Notes under the pieces: model-generated
The model's database searches: none
The model's input: only the letters and a program-made list of their open reading frames with translations
Told to the model about the DNA's origin: nothing
From: Linum tenue
Taxonomy: Eukaryota > Streptophyta > Magnoliopsida > Malpighiales > Linaceae
Assembly: GCA_946122785.1 (NCBI GenBank)
Contig: CAMGYJ010000008.1
Span: forward strand, 27,119,475-27,183,474
Length of the DNA stretch: 64,000 bases
Direction of reading: 5' to 3'
Shown here: positions 34,898-46,076 of the stretch, one piece after another
Numbering within the stretch: position 1 is the first letter of the stretch
Layout of the letters: the number at the start of each line of letters is the position of its first letter
Position numbers and translations under genes: made by a program

Positions 34898-35800
34898 TAG
34901 GGATGTCAATTGGTCAGATACGGTACGGATATCTCGTATTCGTTGCCCGCCATTCGTACCCGCGGGTTTTAGCCGTCACTGGCCCGCTAAGCTATACGGG
35001 TAGAGAATGCAGACCAAGCCCAAATCCAGTCGGGCATCGGTGAGCCCGTGGATCACAGACTACCCGCCAACACCTAATACAATATACTCAATACTCATCC
35101 AGATTTATAGATCAACTAACCATATTGATATTAAATGAACTTAAGAATGAAGGAAAAACCAAAACATTATAACATTCCAGCAGTATCCACGAATTGTAAA
35201 CCCAGAACCTGTCTAAAATCCAGGAATGCAACCTTAAAATAACACAGACTTTGTGAAAACTAAGAAGTAAAAGTCTGAAACCCGCACTAGCAATGATCTG
35301 CAATTCTCAGCTAATAATCTAACAAACCTAGAAACATGGGCACTAATGAATCCATGGTTGTTCAAACACAATCACAAAACCAGAAATAATAAGCACTAGC
35401 AGCAACAATCATTCATCACGTCGCCAAAACACCCAGCAACACAACATCAGTCCAGCAACCCAGCATTAGTCCAGCAAATCAATCAATCAAAAGTAATTCA
35501 CCAACTAATGCCTACTCGACAATATATGCAATACGGCAGTTTCATTCACATTCGGCACTTGATTCCGATGCATTATTCGTATAGGAAAAGTTAGAGCTTA
35601 AAACACAAATCTAAAGCTAGTCCAGTAAACCAATCAAAGCAATGCAAGGAAAACACTTATCTATGCTCTCTTCCACTTTGGCATCATCCATTGCCATAGT
35701 AGAAAACACCCCCTCGAGCGCTTTCACATCCAAGGCAGAAACTACCAGAGAATGAAGAATTAGTTGACTTGGAAAGAAATAATGAAATAGAAACCATGCA
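34898..35800. other. hAT-associated non-coding DNA 3' of the transposase
   Basis: Starts TAGGGATGTCAATTGG, a typical plant hAT end. GC-rich subterminal sequence follows (34920-35060), then gene-poor DNA up to the nested Mutator-like element. It may be the 3' end of the hAT element whose transposase is at 37173-38724; the matching other end is uncertain (candidate ATTGACACCTA at 42011-42021). Confidence 0.45.
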
Positions 35801-35809
35801 AAGAATTAA

Positions 35810-37170
35810 GGGCTAATACCACTACAACACCCGAACTATGACAAAAATGACACTTGTATCCTATTCTTTTCAATATTCCATTCATGTCCTGAACTATTAT
35901 AGTTTGTGTCATTTGTATCCTGCCAATTTTGTTGACCGTTAAAGATAACAGTTGACCAAATGACGGTCAACTTAACATGGACTTTTGCTGACGTGGCAAT
36001 GCCAAATCATTAACACCTCACATTTTTAATTTAAATTAAATAAAACTTTGAAAATTAAAAATTGGAAAAAATTTAAATTCGAGAATATTACTAAATAATA
36101 TTCTAAAACCCAAATTCAAAAAAAAAAAAATCTCAATTAATTTGGTCGATCATCTCTCTCCTCTCTGAGACGGATTTGAGGACGAGTAGGGCTAGGTCCT
36201 CGAGGGACAGGGCGGCGGCGTATTCGGCCTAGGCGAGGGCCTGTGTTGGCTAGGGATTGGGACTGGGAGAAATTCTTTGCGGCGGCAGATCTGGCTCGGG
36301 CAAGAGGAGCTGGGGAACAGGAGTTCTTTGCGACGGCGGATCTGGCTCGGTGGAGGAGTTCTTTGTGGCGGCGGATCTTTGCAGTAGTAGGAGTCGTCCG
36401 ACAAGCAGGGCAGCAACACCACCACCTCCTCAGAGATCCCAAATCAATAGAAAATCCCCTTGCATCTCCGTCCTTCTACTCCCAGCGATTCACCCTTCAT
36501 CGGCAGCAAATCCAATCCCTAGAAATTGCGATTCTCAACCTGCCTGCCACATCTCCCTTCCCGTTTCCAACCCTCGGGAGAAGAGAAATTGAAGGTGGTC
36601 GAGTAAGCTCTCGACTCTTGCTCGTTCACCTCTCTGGCTCCGCCTCCGCCAAAGGTAGAAATTGAAACTTCCTTTTCCGCCTCTGGCACAGCTCCAAAAA
36701 CATAGAGAACTGAAAATGACGGCCGCATCCTCTTCCTCATCAGAGAATGCGTCGACTTGGGGGATTTTGTAGCTCGAAGACGACAGAAGCTGCCAGCGAA
36801 AGCAGTATGCCGGGAGGACTGAGTTTGTGGTTTCAACCGAGAAACTCTCTGCCGATTGAGGGGGGGTTGAAGATGACGACCGATGGAGAAATCGGGGGTG
36901 GGGATGAGGACGAGATGAGAGATAAATAAATTAGGTTTTTATATTATTTTAATTATATTGTTAAGTGATAGGATAAAATAAATAAAAAGTAAATTTAAAA
37001 TTTCACATAATTTTCCACATCAACGGTGACTAGACAATCTGTTAAATTTTAACAGTCAACGCCAGTCAACACTAACGGAGTAATAGTTCAGGACACAGAT
37101 GGAATATTGAAAAGAATAGAATACAGGTGGCATTTTCGTCATAGTTCGGGTGTTGTAGTGGTATTAGCCC
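35810..37170. mobile_element. Mutator-like TIR element with GC-rich passenger (1361 bp)
   Basis: Long near-perfect terminal inverted repeats of about 70 bp begin GGGCTAATACCACTACAACA on the left and mirror it on the right. They are flanked by a perfect 9-bp duplication AAGAATTAA (35801-35809 and 37171-37179), diagnostic of Mutator-like insertion. Inside, 36170-36930 is much more GC-rich than its surroundings and holds open frames on both strands. This fits a Pack-MULE-type capture of gene sequence; no transposase is present. It inserted just past the stop codon of the hAT transposase. Confidence 0.85.
36243..36665 (+). other. GC-rich captured segment with a 140-codon frame
   Basis: Open frame inside the Mutator-like element. 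The N-terminal part is built of imperfect repeats ('FFAAADLAR', 'FFATADLAR' type, about every 20 residues), so it reflects a repeated 50-60 bp DNA motif. I do not recognise the protein, and opposite-strand frames are also open, so coding status is doubtful. The likely source is a host gene's 5' region. Confidence 0.3.
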
Positions 37171-37172
37171 AA

Positions 37173-38724
37173 GAATTAAATAAGCAGAATACCTTTGTTA
37201 TTATCCTGAATCCAGGTCCTTAGTATCATATCTTCCCCTATTTTAGGATCAAGTCTGCTCTGATGGGGATCAAGCAACCTCCCACCAGAACTAAATGCAT
37301 ATTCAGATGCAACACTCGTAACAGGTACAACAAGTAAATCCCTTGCAATGTCTTGCAAAATGGGATACATGGCACCATTGAATTTCCATCAACCCAGCAA
37401 ATCGAATTACGGTGCTCTAGGATGTACATCCTTAGGTAGAGAGTGATCTAACTTGTGGTTGTTGTTGGGTAGTTTGAACCAGGAAAATTTAAAAATATGT
37501 CCTTGAAAATATCAAGTTTCTCAACCAAGACAATAGCAAACTCCCACTGCTCATTAGTAGGCAGAGAGTTCTATTGAGGCTCCCTTATTTTCAATATAGA
37601 TAACACATCCTTATGTAACATAACACCACAAAGCATCTCGTAGGTGGAATTCCAGCAAGTGGGACAATCTAAGACCAATTTCTTAGAAATAGATAATTTA
37701 AGTTGTTGGGTAGTGGCATGGAAAAACTCCACCCTCCTAGGTGTGCATGTCCAAAACATCACACTCTCCCAGATTTGTTCTATTCCATCTTCCAGAACAT
37801 CAAGACCATCCCTCCCAATCAGATTAAGGATGTGTGTCGAGCACCGCATATGAAGAAGTGTCACATTCCTAATTAGATTAGACAACACCAACCTTTGTTT
37901 AACTAGATTGATCATGGAATCATTGGTAGTACAGTTGTCAAGTGTAATTGTTGACAATGTACTATCAATGTTCCATGATTGGAGGCATTGAGTTATCTTT
38001 CCAACCAACCTCTCACTAGTGTGTTGGGCAGGGAGGTAACTAAACATTACAAGATGGGTTCTCAACTTCCAAAAGTTGTCGATATAATGGGTTGTCACAG
38101 CCATGTAAGCCCTTTTTTGGTTTGTGGCAGTCCACATGTCAGTGGTGACAACTATCTTCCCTCTGCTTTGGTCAATGACCTTTTGAATCTTAGACCTCTC
38201 TAAACCATAAATAGTCACTATGTCCTTCTTTATGGTATTTCGGGTAGGGACTTTGAAGAGAGGGTTCAAGGTACAACAAAATCTTTTGAAGTAAAGGTGG
38301 TCAACAATACAAAGGGGACACTCGTGCACCAAGATCATGGTGCAGAGTTCCTTTCTAGACACCTCACTACTGAACTTATTCGTACTCATATCAGCTGTTC
38401 CATTGGCATTGTAATTAGAACCAAGTATCGTTTTGACTCTTATCTTGTATTTTTTTTTTATCAATACACTTGTTCCTATGAGTTTTAAATGGGAAGTATC
38501 ATTACTAGTTTTCCCAGCAAACACCTTCTTACAGTAGTTGCATTTAGCTTTTAATATCCCATTTACCATCATCCTAGTGAAGTGAGGCCAGACATCAGAT
38601 TTTAAAGACCTACTAGCACCTAAGGGATGTTGAGAAAGAAATCTTCCACAAGATTATCAGGATTACCAGTAAGAGGGGCAACAACATCAGCATGTGCAAT
38701 CTCAACGTGTTTAGGTTCCATCAT
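37173..38724 (-). pseudogene. hAT (Ac-like, zf-BED) transposase, degenerate
   Basis: Starts with ATG at 38722-38724. A stop occurs around 38620. A BED-type zinc finger follows ('KCNYCKKVFAGK', about 38535). A long open frame (37571-38572) carries the hAT catalytic-domain features, including 'VVTTDMWTATNQKRAYMAVTTHYID' near residues 140-165, a 'RCSTHILNL' motif and a 'CPTCWNSTYEML' motif. The C-terminal dimerisation region ('TSVASEYAFSSGGRLLDPHQS') is at about 37330-37250, but in another frame, and the connecting segment of roughly 100-150 residues is deleted. It should bind TIRs and cut DNA in intact relatives; this copy cannot make the full protein. Confidence 0.85.
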
Positions 38725-39926
38725 TTAATATAAGCAATAAAAATGTTTTAAAAAGATGTTCAGGTGTGTACTTATTACTTAGTTTAGAGAATAAGAAGGT
38801 TAGAATTGAGAAGAAAATATTACAGATTAGAAGTATCCAACATTCCAACTTAGCATTTGAGTTTAGAGCTTAATTTCAAGCTTAAGTTTTGTGATTAAAA
38901 ATTACAGAATTGAGTAAGCATTACTTGATTTTTGGTTTCGAGCTTAATTTCAACACTGAGCAGTGTAGAAGTATATAACTTAGCATTTTCGAACATAAAT
39001 ACAACAGTGAGCAGTTTAGCAGTTTCGAACTAAGCATTACTTGATTTGGATTACATGTGTTCAAATGAGCAGAAACAAGACAAGTCATTACTAATGATTC
39101 ATAGCATTTACTAACGGATCATTACTAAATTGCTAATGATTAATTAACATTTTACCATTACGAACTTATCTATGACATTAAAATGGACTAGTTTCGATAT
39201 TAAGGTGAGTAATGGTCGATTACTAACTTAGGGGCAGATTTCAAAACATTACACCAAGAACAAGAAAAACAACAACCAACGAGTTACCTCAGCAGACACG
39301 TTGAAGCAAAAGCACCACTGGATAGATGGGACTCACGAACAACAAGCTGCAAAGCAAAAACAACAGATTAAGGTTTCTGACAAACTAAGCAAGCTCCAAT
39401 AAAAAAAAAAAACAAACTAATGTCGAAAAAACTTACTGAGAATGATAGAAAGGTGATTCAGAAATATGGAAGGCTAGGGTTTCTGGATTATGACTTCGAT
39501 GAACTGCAAATGAACAAAACAATGCATTTAATCATCCATTTATACATTTACAAGGTTTAACTGGATTAAGGTAACAAAAAAAAAATACTTATCTCGATCT
39601 GGCAATCTTGGAAAGAAATCATTCTCATGCACGATTGAACATTCGAAGAGGATTTTGGTCGATCAAGACATTTTAGGTGGCTGGAAGGTTGATTTGATGA
39701 TGGGATCGTCGATTTTTTAGGAAGAATCAAAGAAAAAGGAGGAGAAATTGCCGAGAACGATTCATTTTTGGAGGGAATCGGCGATTCGCGTGATTTTGTA
39801 CAGAAAAAATCAGGTAAGAAAGTGGAAGGCGGTTGCTGAAATGATCATCCTCCAAACTCTAGCGAAAAATGGAGCTTTTGTACTCGTGATGAAATTCTAT
39901 CGTTATGCTACCGGGGCGGGGATCAC
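38725..39926 (-). other. 5' region of the hAT gene, possible non-coding exons
   Basis: On the minus strand, 39288-39344 looks like a short exon bounded by TTTGCTTTGCAG and GAG|GTAACT. 39438-39505 looks like another, bounded by CATTTGCAG and A|GTAAGT. This would be a spliced 5' leader for the transposase, as in some plant hAT genes. It was judged by eye only. No other gene is evident. Confidence 0.35.
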
Positions 39927-41668
39927 CAATGTAGTCAAAATCTCGATTTTATTCTTAATTTTACGATTTTATGATCTTACCTATGGTTTTAGATCCTGAT
40001 TTTACTACAAAAATTTTGAACCTTACAATCCCATAAAATCCTGATTTAAATCTCTAAAATCGTTAAAATCTATGATTTATACGATTTTGTACAATTTCAA
40101 AGTCCATGTGTCTTGGAGCAAAATTAGGTTGGTCAGGTTTTGTCCATGAATCGGGTCAAGTTTACTTCCCCCGGCCCAACATAGTGAACAACACAACCCT
40201 AACCCGATATGCGATCCACATTTTATTTTTGTTCTCTTCCTCGTATCTTCTGATGGAAGAAAACCGATATTGCTTGGAGATCAAGAAGCTTGTGGTTTAA
40301 GTTTTACTCAATCAAAGCTCAAATTTCTTTAATCAAGCACTGCCAAATATGGAAGAATTAGTTGTTTACAAATCATACCTAGATCACCTTCGTTCATCAT
40401 CGACGGCAATAAAAGGAGCTACATATTCACAGCTAAAAAACAACTTTTGTAGAGGGCTTTGGTTTAAAAAAAGGCTTAATAATCAGAGGTAGAGGTTCTG
40501 ATTGATTGAGATTGTCCGTGATCTGGGTTTGGGTCCTGGGAGAATCACCGTCACCACAATTGAGTCTTGTCTTTCTTCTTCTTCTTCTAAAGATCAAAAT
40601 CAATAAAAATAATCTCTCCTAGAATCAGTGTTGTTGTTTCTATGAGTGGAGTAAAGCTATCCTTGGCCGAACCACGTTAAAATCTCGGCTTTCATTTATA
40701 TTTGCTCGATTTCCTTCTTGTCTCTGTTTGTCACCTTGGAAAACAGAGAGCTGTTCTGTTTGTTTCAGTCCAACGATCAGGCAAGGCATTCCATTTTCAA
40801 ATAAACCCCACCCTTCGAAACAACACTCACTTGGGCCTTGGCCCATTTTGAAATCGCCAGTTGCTTCCCGTGCCGAAGAAATAAATGAACGTCTGTCCAG
40901 TGCAGCCGTCTTCCCTTCTTTTGTTATTTTAATTTATATTAATTTCTTTTCTAAGTATACATATTTTGTTATATATTCGGCCCTGAAGTGAGTTTACATC
41001 TTCCTCTCCTGCACGTCGATGTCCAACTCTTTCCAAAAACGATTTCTTCCACCCCAAATTAGCTCGTAGTTTGTTCCTATCAGTCTCACAATTATCTCAA
41101 TCTCCATTCCATTGCAAGCTTTCGTTCATCAACCAATCCTTCAGCATCACTATTCCCGAATTTTAGCGGTTAAGAGGGGAATGCATAAATCGATGAATTA
41201 CCTTTTCGAGATGATGGTGCTCAAGGAAATATGGTTAATGGTGAAAGTACTTCAAGTGATTAGACAAGGATTCTTCGAGGATGAGTTGAGGGTGTGGATG
41301 ATGTGTGAGGGATATTAATGTTGATCCTAAGCTAACGATCTTATGTGATTTATACTCTTAACTATTAACTAAATTAAGTTATTTTTATGAGGTTCGAGGT
41401 TGTTTATTTGTGTGCATATGTGAGGTTCAAGAATAAATATATGGATTTAGTTCTTTTTATTTAGCAGATAAACTTATCTTGGAAAGTAATTAGGTTATAT
41501 GTGGTTGACTATTATTCAGGATATGCATTCTTATTACTATCTGGTGTTTTAAGTGTTTATTTTAATATGAACCTTCAAATCTTACAATTTTACGATTTTA
41601 ATCTACGATTCTGATTTTAACTCATTTTTTAATTTTAGGTTAAATCACGATTCTGATTTTACCATACA
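39927..41668. mobile_element. Possible split MITE-like repeat with inserted sequence
   Basis: 39927-40105 (from CAATGTAGTCAAAATCTC) and 41560-41668 are both rich in ACGATTTTA/TAAAATCGT motifs and look like two halves of one repeat. The left end resembles the MITE ends at 52512 and 58125. The DNA between (40110-41550) has no recognised coding similarity. The ORFs at 40106-41318 are short and unsupported. Confidence 0.3.
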
Positions 41669-41789
41669 AATTGATTCAACATTTTGACTAGTTTTTATTT
41701 TAAATTAAGTATATATGCAAGGTAGAAAGAAATTGGTTAAAAATTGAGAAAAATATTTTAAATTAGTGTAATAAAATGTGTAAGTTGGT

Positions 41790-42021
41790 AACGAGTAATG
41801 AGTAAGTTACTCGATGCGCTGAACCGAACAACCAGCAACCCGATCCGCCCTCAACCTGCCCGATCCAAAACCCGATCAACCCGCAACCCGATTTGCCACA
41901 GCCGGATTGAACACGAACCGGATGAACCCGCAATCCGACTAACCCGCAACCCGATGAATCCAAAACCCGACTAACCCGCAACCCGATTGAACTCATCCCG
42001 AACCCGCCCGATTGACACCTA
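41790..42021. mobile_element. hAT-type end with ACCCGCAACCCGA subterminal repeats
   Basis: About ten degenerate copies of an ACCCG(C/A)-AACCCGA motif precede ATTGACACCTA, a hAT-type terminus (reverse complement TAGGTGTCAAT). This could be the right end of a 34898-42021 hAT element or a separate MITE. No clear 8-bp duplication was found for the long version (GTAATTAA against TAGTAACA). Confidence 0.4.
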
Positions 42022-44340
42022 TAGTAACAATCCGATCTAAGCAGACAAGTCAAGTAGGAGAGAATTCCTAGGCATGGAATGTGCTTTCCAGATGAATATG
42101 TACCAGGGAAGTGAGGGTTTCTTGGCTCGAATGGATTCCCACACCACTTGAATTTTATACTTTGGGAGATAAACATATTTCCAGTATACCCCTATGTTCT
42201 GTAGATTCAGCTTCCACCTTGCTTTAGCCCTTATTTTCAATACTTTGTCCAACAACCATGATCCCCTAGTTTGCACATCCCATATGCTAAGATTCCTCAG
42301 TCTATATTCTTTAAGTAAGGCTATCCACAAGGTTTCCTCATTATTAAGCACTGCCCATAAATGTCTGATCAAGCAAGCATGATTCCAGGATTATAGATCC
42401 TTGAAACGAAGACCACCCTCTTCTATTGGGAGGGAAATCATAGCCTAGGTAACCTTAGCTTTTTTAGTTCCAGCACCAATTTTCCTGAGAAAATCAGAAC
42501 ACAACCAATCAATTGTTGGAAAATAATATGGGAGCCAAGTGGTTAAGTAATTGAACCGGTTAAGGTTGATTAAACTTGGCCAATGTTTCATTTTAAACCA
42601 ACGTTCCCTTAGGTTTGAAATTATCAAACCTTCCCCATCCCACAAATTTACCCATGTGGTGCCATGGTTTCATTTGGATAAATTCGAACCAAGTAATGCA
42701 AAGATCCATGCATTAGGGCACGTGGTGTCATGGTGTTGTTTTGTCCAATTTTTAATGAAGTAATGTAATGCTTCATGAATGGTGGTAATTATATGTTTAC
42801 AGTGAATCCATGCATGTATTTATCCATTTTGAAAATTATGCAGGTGGCTCTTTTTCCAAGCAATGCAACGCTCGATAAAGTTGCTTATTTGCATGGGATA
42901 AATGGATAATAATGTTTGCGTGGAAGGATTCATGAAACGATGCCATGTTTCAGAAATAGGCGGTTGATGATGAACCGTTATATTGTTTCAGAATGGATAC
43001 TATAAATATGGGTGGTCGGGTTGTGGGTAAGACACCAAAGACAGATTCTTCTTCCTACTAAACTTCTAAACATGCTTTAGGTACTTAAGCCTGGAACCTA
43101 AAGTGGTAATAGTTTTATCCTACGAAGAAATTTTCTGTAACCCTAGGCTTGTTGAGGGTGGAAATATTCTTTACGAAAAGTGAACGTTGTTCACGATTCT
43201 ATCATAATCCTAGTCACCCGGTCTCGGGCTATCGTACGTGTACCCTCATCCCATAAAAGCCCCAACATCAATCTCTTTAATAACTTTCTTAGGATAGTTG
43301 AAAGACATTTAACCAGAATTGAGTGATACTTGCGAGGACCAAGATAATGAGCTGGATCCTCCCAACATACGATAACAGATGAGCTTGCCAACCTTGAATA
43401 CGTTTTGTGATTCTATTAATCAGTTGTTTACAATCAGTTACCCTCAAATTCCCTGCAACCAAAGGCACTTCTAGATAGCGCACTAGTAATAAGCCTGCCT
43501 TGAATCTAGAACCCCTTACTGACATGTTTTTCACCTCCTCACTAACCCCAACACAATATATTCCACTCTTGCTAGGACTACATTTCAAGCCAGAAGCTCT
43601 ATAAAACTGCTCCAAAATCTCAGCTACTACCTTCACCCCCTTTTCTAACTCATTTGTGAAAATAAGTAGGTCATCAACGAAGCTCAAATGGGTTAAACCA
43701 ACTTTGTCACATTACGAATGATAAGGCAGAACACCTCTTGCAGCAGCTTTGTTAAGCATATATGATAGGGCCTCCATTGCCATTGCAAAGTGATAGGGGG
43801 AGATAGGATTCTCCTGTCTAAGCCCTTTTTTGCTTGAAAAGTTCCTACTAATCCACCATTAAAGCAAAGAGAGAAAGAAGCACTAGACAAACACTTCATA
43901 ATCCAATTAATGAATTGCACAGGGAAGCCCATAACCTCTATCACATCCCTCAAGTAGTCTTAATTCACACACTATCAAACGCCTTCATTATATCTATCTT
44001 CATAGCATGTCTTGGTGAAACTGATTTCCTATTATAGTTGTTAACCTTTTCATGTGCAAGTATTATGTTGTCACGGATTAGGCTACCCTTCAAAAGCTGA
44101 CTAATTAGGGCTAATAACAAGAGGCAGGACTTCTCTAATTCTCAGGGCTATCAGTTTAGTTATACATTTGTAGACGACATTGCAGCAACTTCCATGAATC
44201 AGCTTGTTGTACCTTAGGTATCAATATGAGGATGATCCTGTTCACTTCCTTTAGCATTTTCCCAGTATGAAAAAACTCATTGATGTCATTAGTGAGCTCA
44301 GTACCTATCAAATTCCTTGATATAATATTTATATTGTTAC
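42022..44340 (-). pseudogene. L1-type LINE reverse transcriptase, split by a solo LTR
   Basis: Minus-strand pieces in order: 44156-44340 (RT N-terminal segment 'NRIILILIPKVQQADSW'), 43693-43953, 43289-43687 with the catalytic FVDD at about 43681-43670 followed by the 'KCSPSKSGIYCVG' segment, then, across the inserted LTR, 'CSDFLRKIGAGTKKAK' (42508-42445 area) and the C-terminal region at 42037-42372 with 'RHLWAVLNN' and 'GSWLLDKVLKIRAKARW'. The reading frame is consistent across the LTR once its target duplication is discounted. Several frameshifts and stops are present; endonuclease and ORF1 are absent. A 16-base T-run (A-run on the minus strand) borders the upstream end. Confidence 0.82.
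42514..43267 (+). mobile_element. Copia-type solo LTR inserted in the LINE (754 bp)
   Basis: TGTTGG...CCAACA ends, flanked by a perfect 5-bp duplication TCAAT (42509-42513 and 43268-43272). A TATA-like CTATAAATATGG near 43000 sets plus orientation. It has no internal domain. Removing it and one TCAAT rejoins the LINE reading frame. Confidence 0.9.
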
Positions 44341-44918
44341 TAATATTGTTATTCTTTTTTTTTTTTTTCACTTATCAATCTCGAATCAATATCTTAGTTC
44401 ACTTGCAAGCTGAACCAAGCAACTCAAGGCAAGCAACACTACATAAGTAATCAAAAAATTCGAATGGATTGCAACACACGAAGGTATCTTATAGAAAAAC
44501 TCTAAAAATGAAGTAAAGGATGACAATTCTGCAAGTGTTACGACACATGAAGGAACTTTATAGACAAACTCTAATAATTAAATAAAGGATGGCAATTGTT
44601 TCTTGTCAGTCTTGAACATTAGTTTTCGGTCATACCCTCTTGGGTTATCTTAGTTAAACAAAAAAATAATTTTGATTTAAAAAATTACTTAAGTGATCTA
44701 ACTTTATCCTTTGTCTTTTGCAATCACTTTGAATTTGAATCTTTTATCCTCAATTATATTTTCTATTGTGCAGATTTAAGCAACAATAATGCTAATATTA
44801 ACAACTATTTTTAGTATATTATAGGGCCTATTTGCCTAACAAAGTCAACTATGTAGGGTTTTTCATTAAAAAAAATATAGGCACGAGAAATAAAAAATAC
44901 CTCAAAACTAGAGATATG
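44341..44918. other. Gene-free stretch with a short diverged duplication
   Basis: 44468-44526 and 44538-44596 are about 80 percent similar (CACACGAAGG...GGATGACAATT against CACATGAAGG...GGATGGCAATT). Nothing else is recognised. Confidence 0.5.
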
Positions 44919-45748
44919 TAGGGGTGTTCAAACGGTTTGGTTACCGTGGTAACCGTTTTAACCGGTACTATTTGGATAGTTTGGTTTGGTTAATTTGGAT
45001 AATTGGTTTGGTTTGGTTAAAGTTTTTAGCTTGTTTGGTTTAGGTGGTTTGGTTTGGTTTCAGACACTCCTAACCAGTCAAACCAAATTAACCATTTAAT
45101 TAATTAGTCATATATCTAACATATATTATATACACATACTTAATACTTTGCATAACCACTCAAGAGTTAACGTTCATCCCTTTTAGACTCATATAAAATA
45201 TAAATCTCAATATTGCTCATATAGTGTAAATTTGTATATGTAAAGTGTAAACCACGACATATGGACGCCTAATTTAGATAGATTTCATACATTATGATGG
45301 ATAAAAACTTGAAAGGAAGGTCATTTCCAGCCTATGATAATTGCTAAGAGACTAAGTCAATTTACACAAACACAACAATTCATTAACCCATACCATTGTC
45401 ATAAATTTTTGTTAGGTGAATACTTCTATACTAATCGTAAGATAATTGTCTTAGTTGCATGTATTTTTGTTAAGGGTCAACTATACCTACGTGTTGATTG
45501 TTATGTTTTATTCATTATATAAATTGCGAATTGTTGCATTAACCGGAAAATTTTCATCATCAATGATAATGTGATTTTATATTGGTTAATCTGGTTAACC
45601 AATTAACCAAACCGATTAAACTTTAGTTTGGTTAATTTGGTTGTTGTATTAGTTTGGACGGTTTGGTTAAGATACTGTATTCCATGGTTAATGAAATTTA
45701 GCCTTATTTGGTTTGGTTATAACCATGGTAACCATTTGAACACCCCTA
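44919..45748. mobile_element. hAT-type non-autonomous element (830 bp)
   Basis: Inverted ends TAGGGGTGTTCAAACGG and its mirror (ATTTGAACACCCCTA) lie within a perfect 8-bp duplication GAGATATG (44911-44918 and 45749-45756). Subterminal regions are packed with GGTTTGGTT/AACCAAACC motifs. There is no transposase frame; the small ORF at 45334-45522 is unremarkable. It sits in the leader next to the copia PBS at 45786. Confidence 0.88.
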
Positions 45749-45785
45749 GAGATATGTATGCTACTGAATTGAAACTAGTAATTTG

Positions 45786-45806
45786 AATCATTCTTTGATA
45801 CCACTT
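45786..45806 (-). promoter_or_regulatory. Copia-type primer-binding site next to an LTR
   Basis: The minus strand reads TGGTATCAAAGAATGA right after the LTR end. This is the initiator-Met tRNA PBS type of plant copia elements (TGGTATCAGAGC consensus) with one early substitution. Confidence 0.7.
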
Positions 45807-45807
45807 G

Positions 45808-46067
45808 TGTTGAGTTAAGACTTGTAATTTTGATAAGAAACATGCAGTAATTAAAATAGAACACAGACTTTTACGTGGTATCCCTGAAAATCAGGATTAG
45901 TCCATGGGAGAACAAAGTTCTCCAGCTACTTATCTTATTAATCATCACGTAGCATGTTCACCTTGACTTTTGGTTTACTTGAGGTCTACGCTACTAATTA
46001 CATGACTGAAGCCCAAACTCAACATATGACTTAATCATGGGCTAACACAAATCCATGTACACTAACA
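45808..46067 (-). mobile_element. Copia LTR with internal sequence on both sides (260 bp)
   Basis: TGTTAG...CTCAACA on the minus strand. Upstream of it lie RNase H and a PPT (46068-46080, TTTGGGGGAGGC); downstream lies a PBS. An LTR bordered by PPT on one side and PBS on the other is expected in a tandem LTR-internal-LTR-internal array, and not in a normal single insertion. Confidence 0.75.
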
Positions 46068-46076
46068 GCCTCCCCC

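Noticed and set aside
36243..36929. Overlapping open frames on both strands as host protein-coding genes
   Set aside because: They lie inside a Mutator-like element, are open because the DNA is GC-rich, contain repeat-derived residues and match nothing I recognise. Annotated as a captured segment instead.
34898..42021. A single 7.1-kb hAT element bounded by TAGGGATGTCAAT and ATTGACACCTA
   Set aside because: The ends are similar but there is no matching 8-bp duplication. The right flank is LINE while the left flank is duplication C, so a simple single insertion is not supported.
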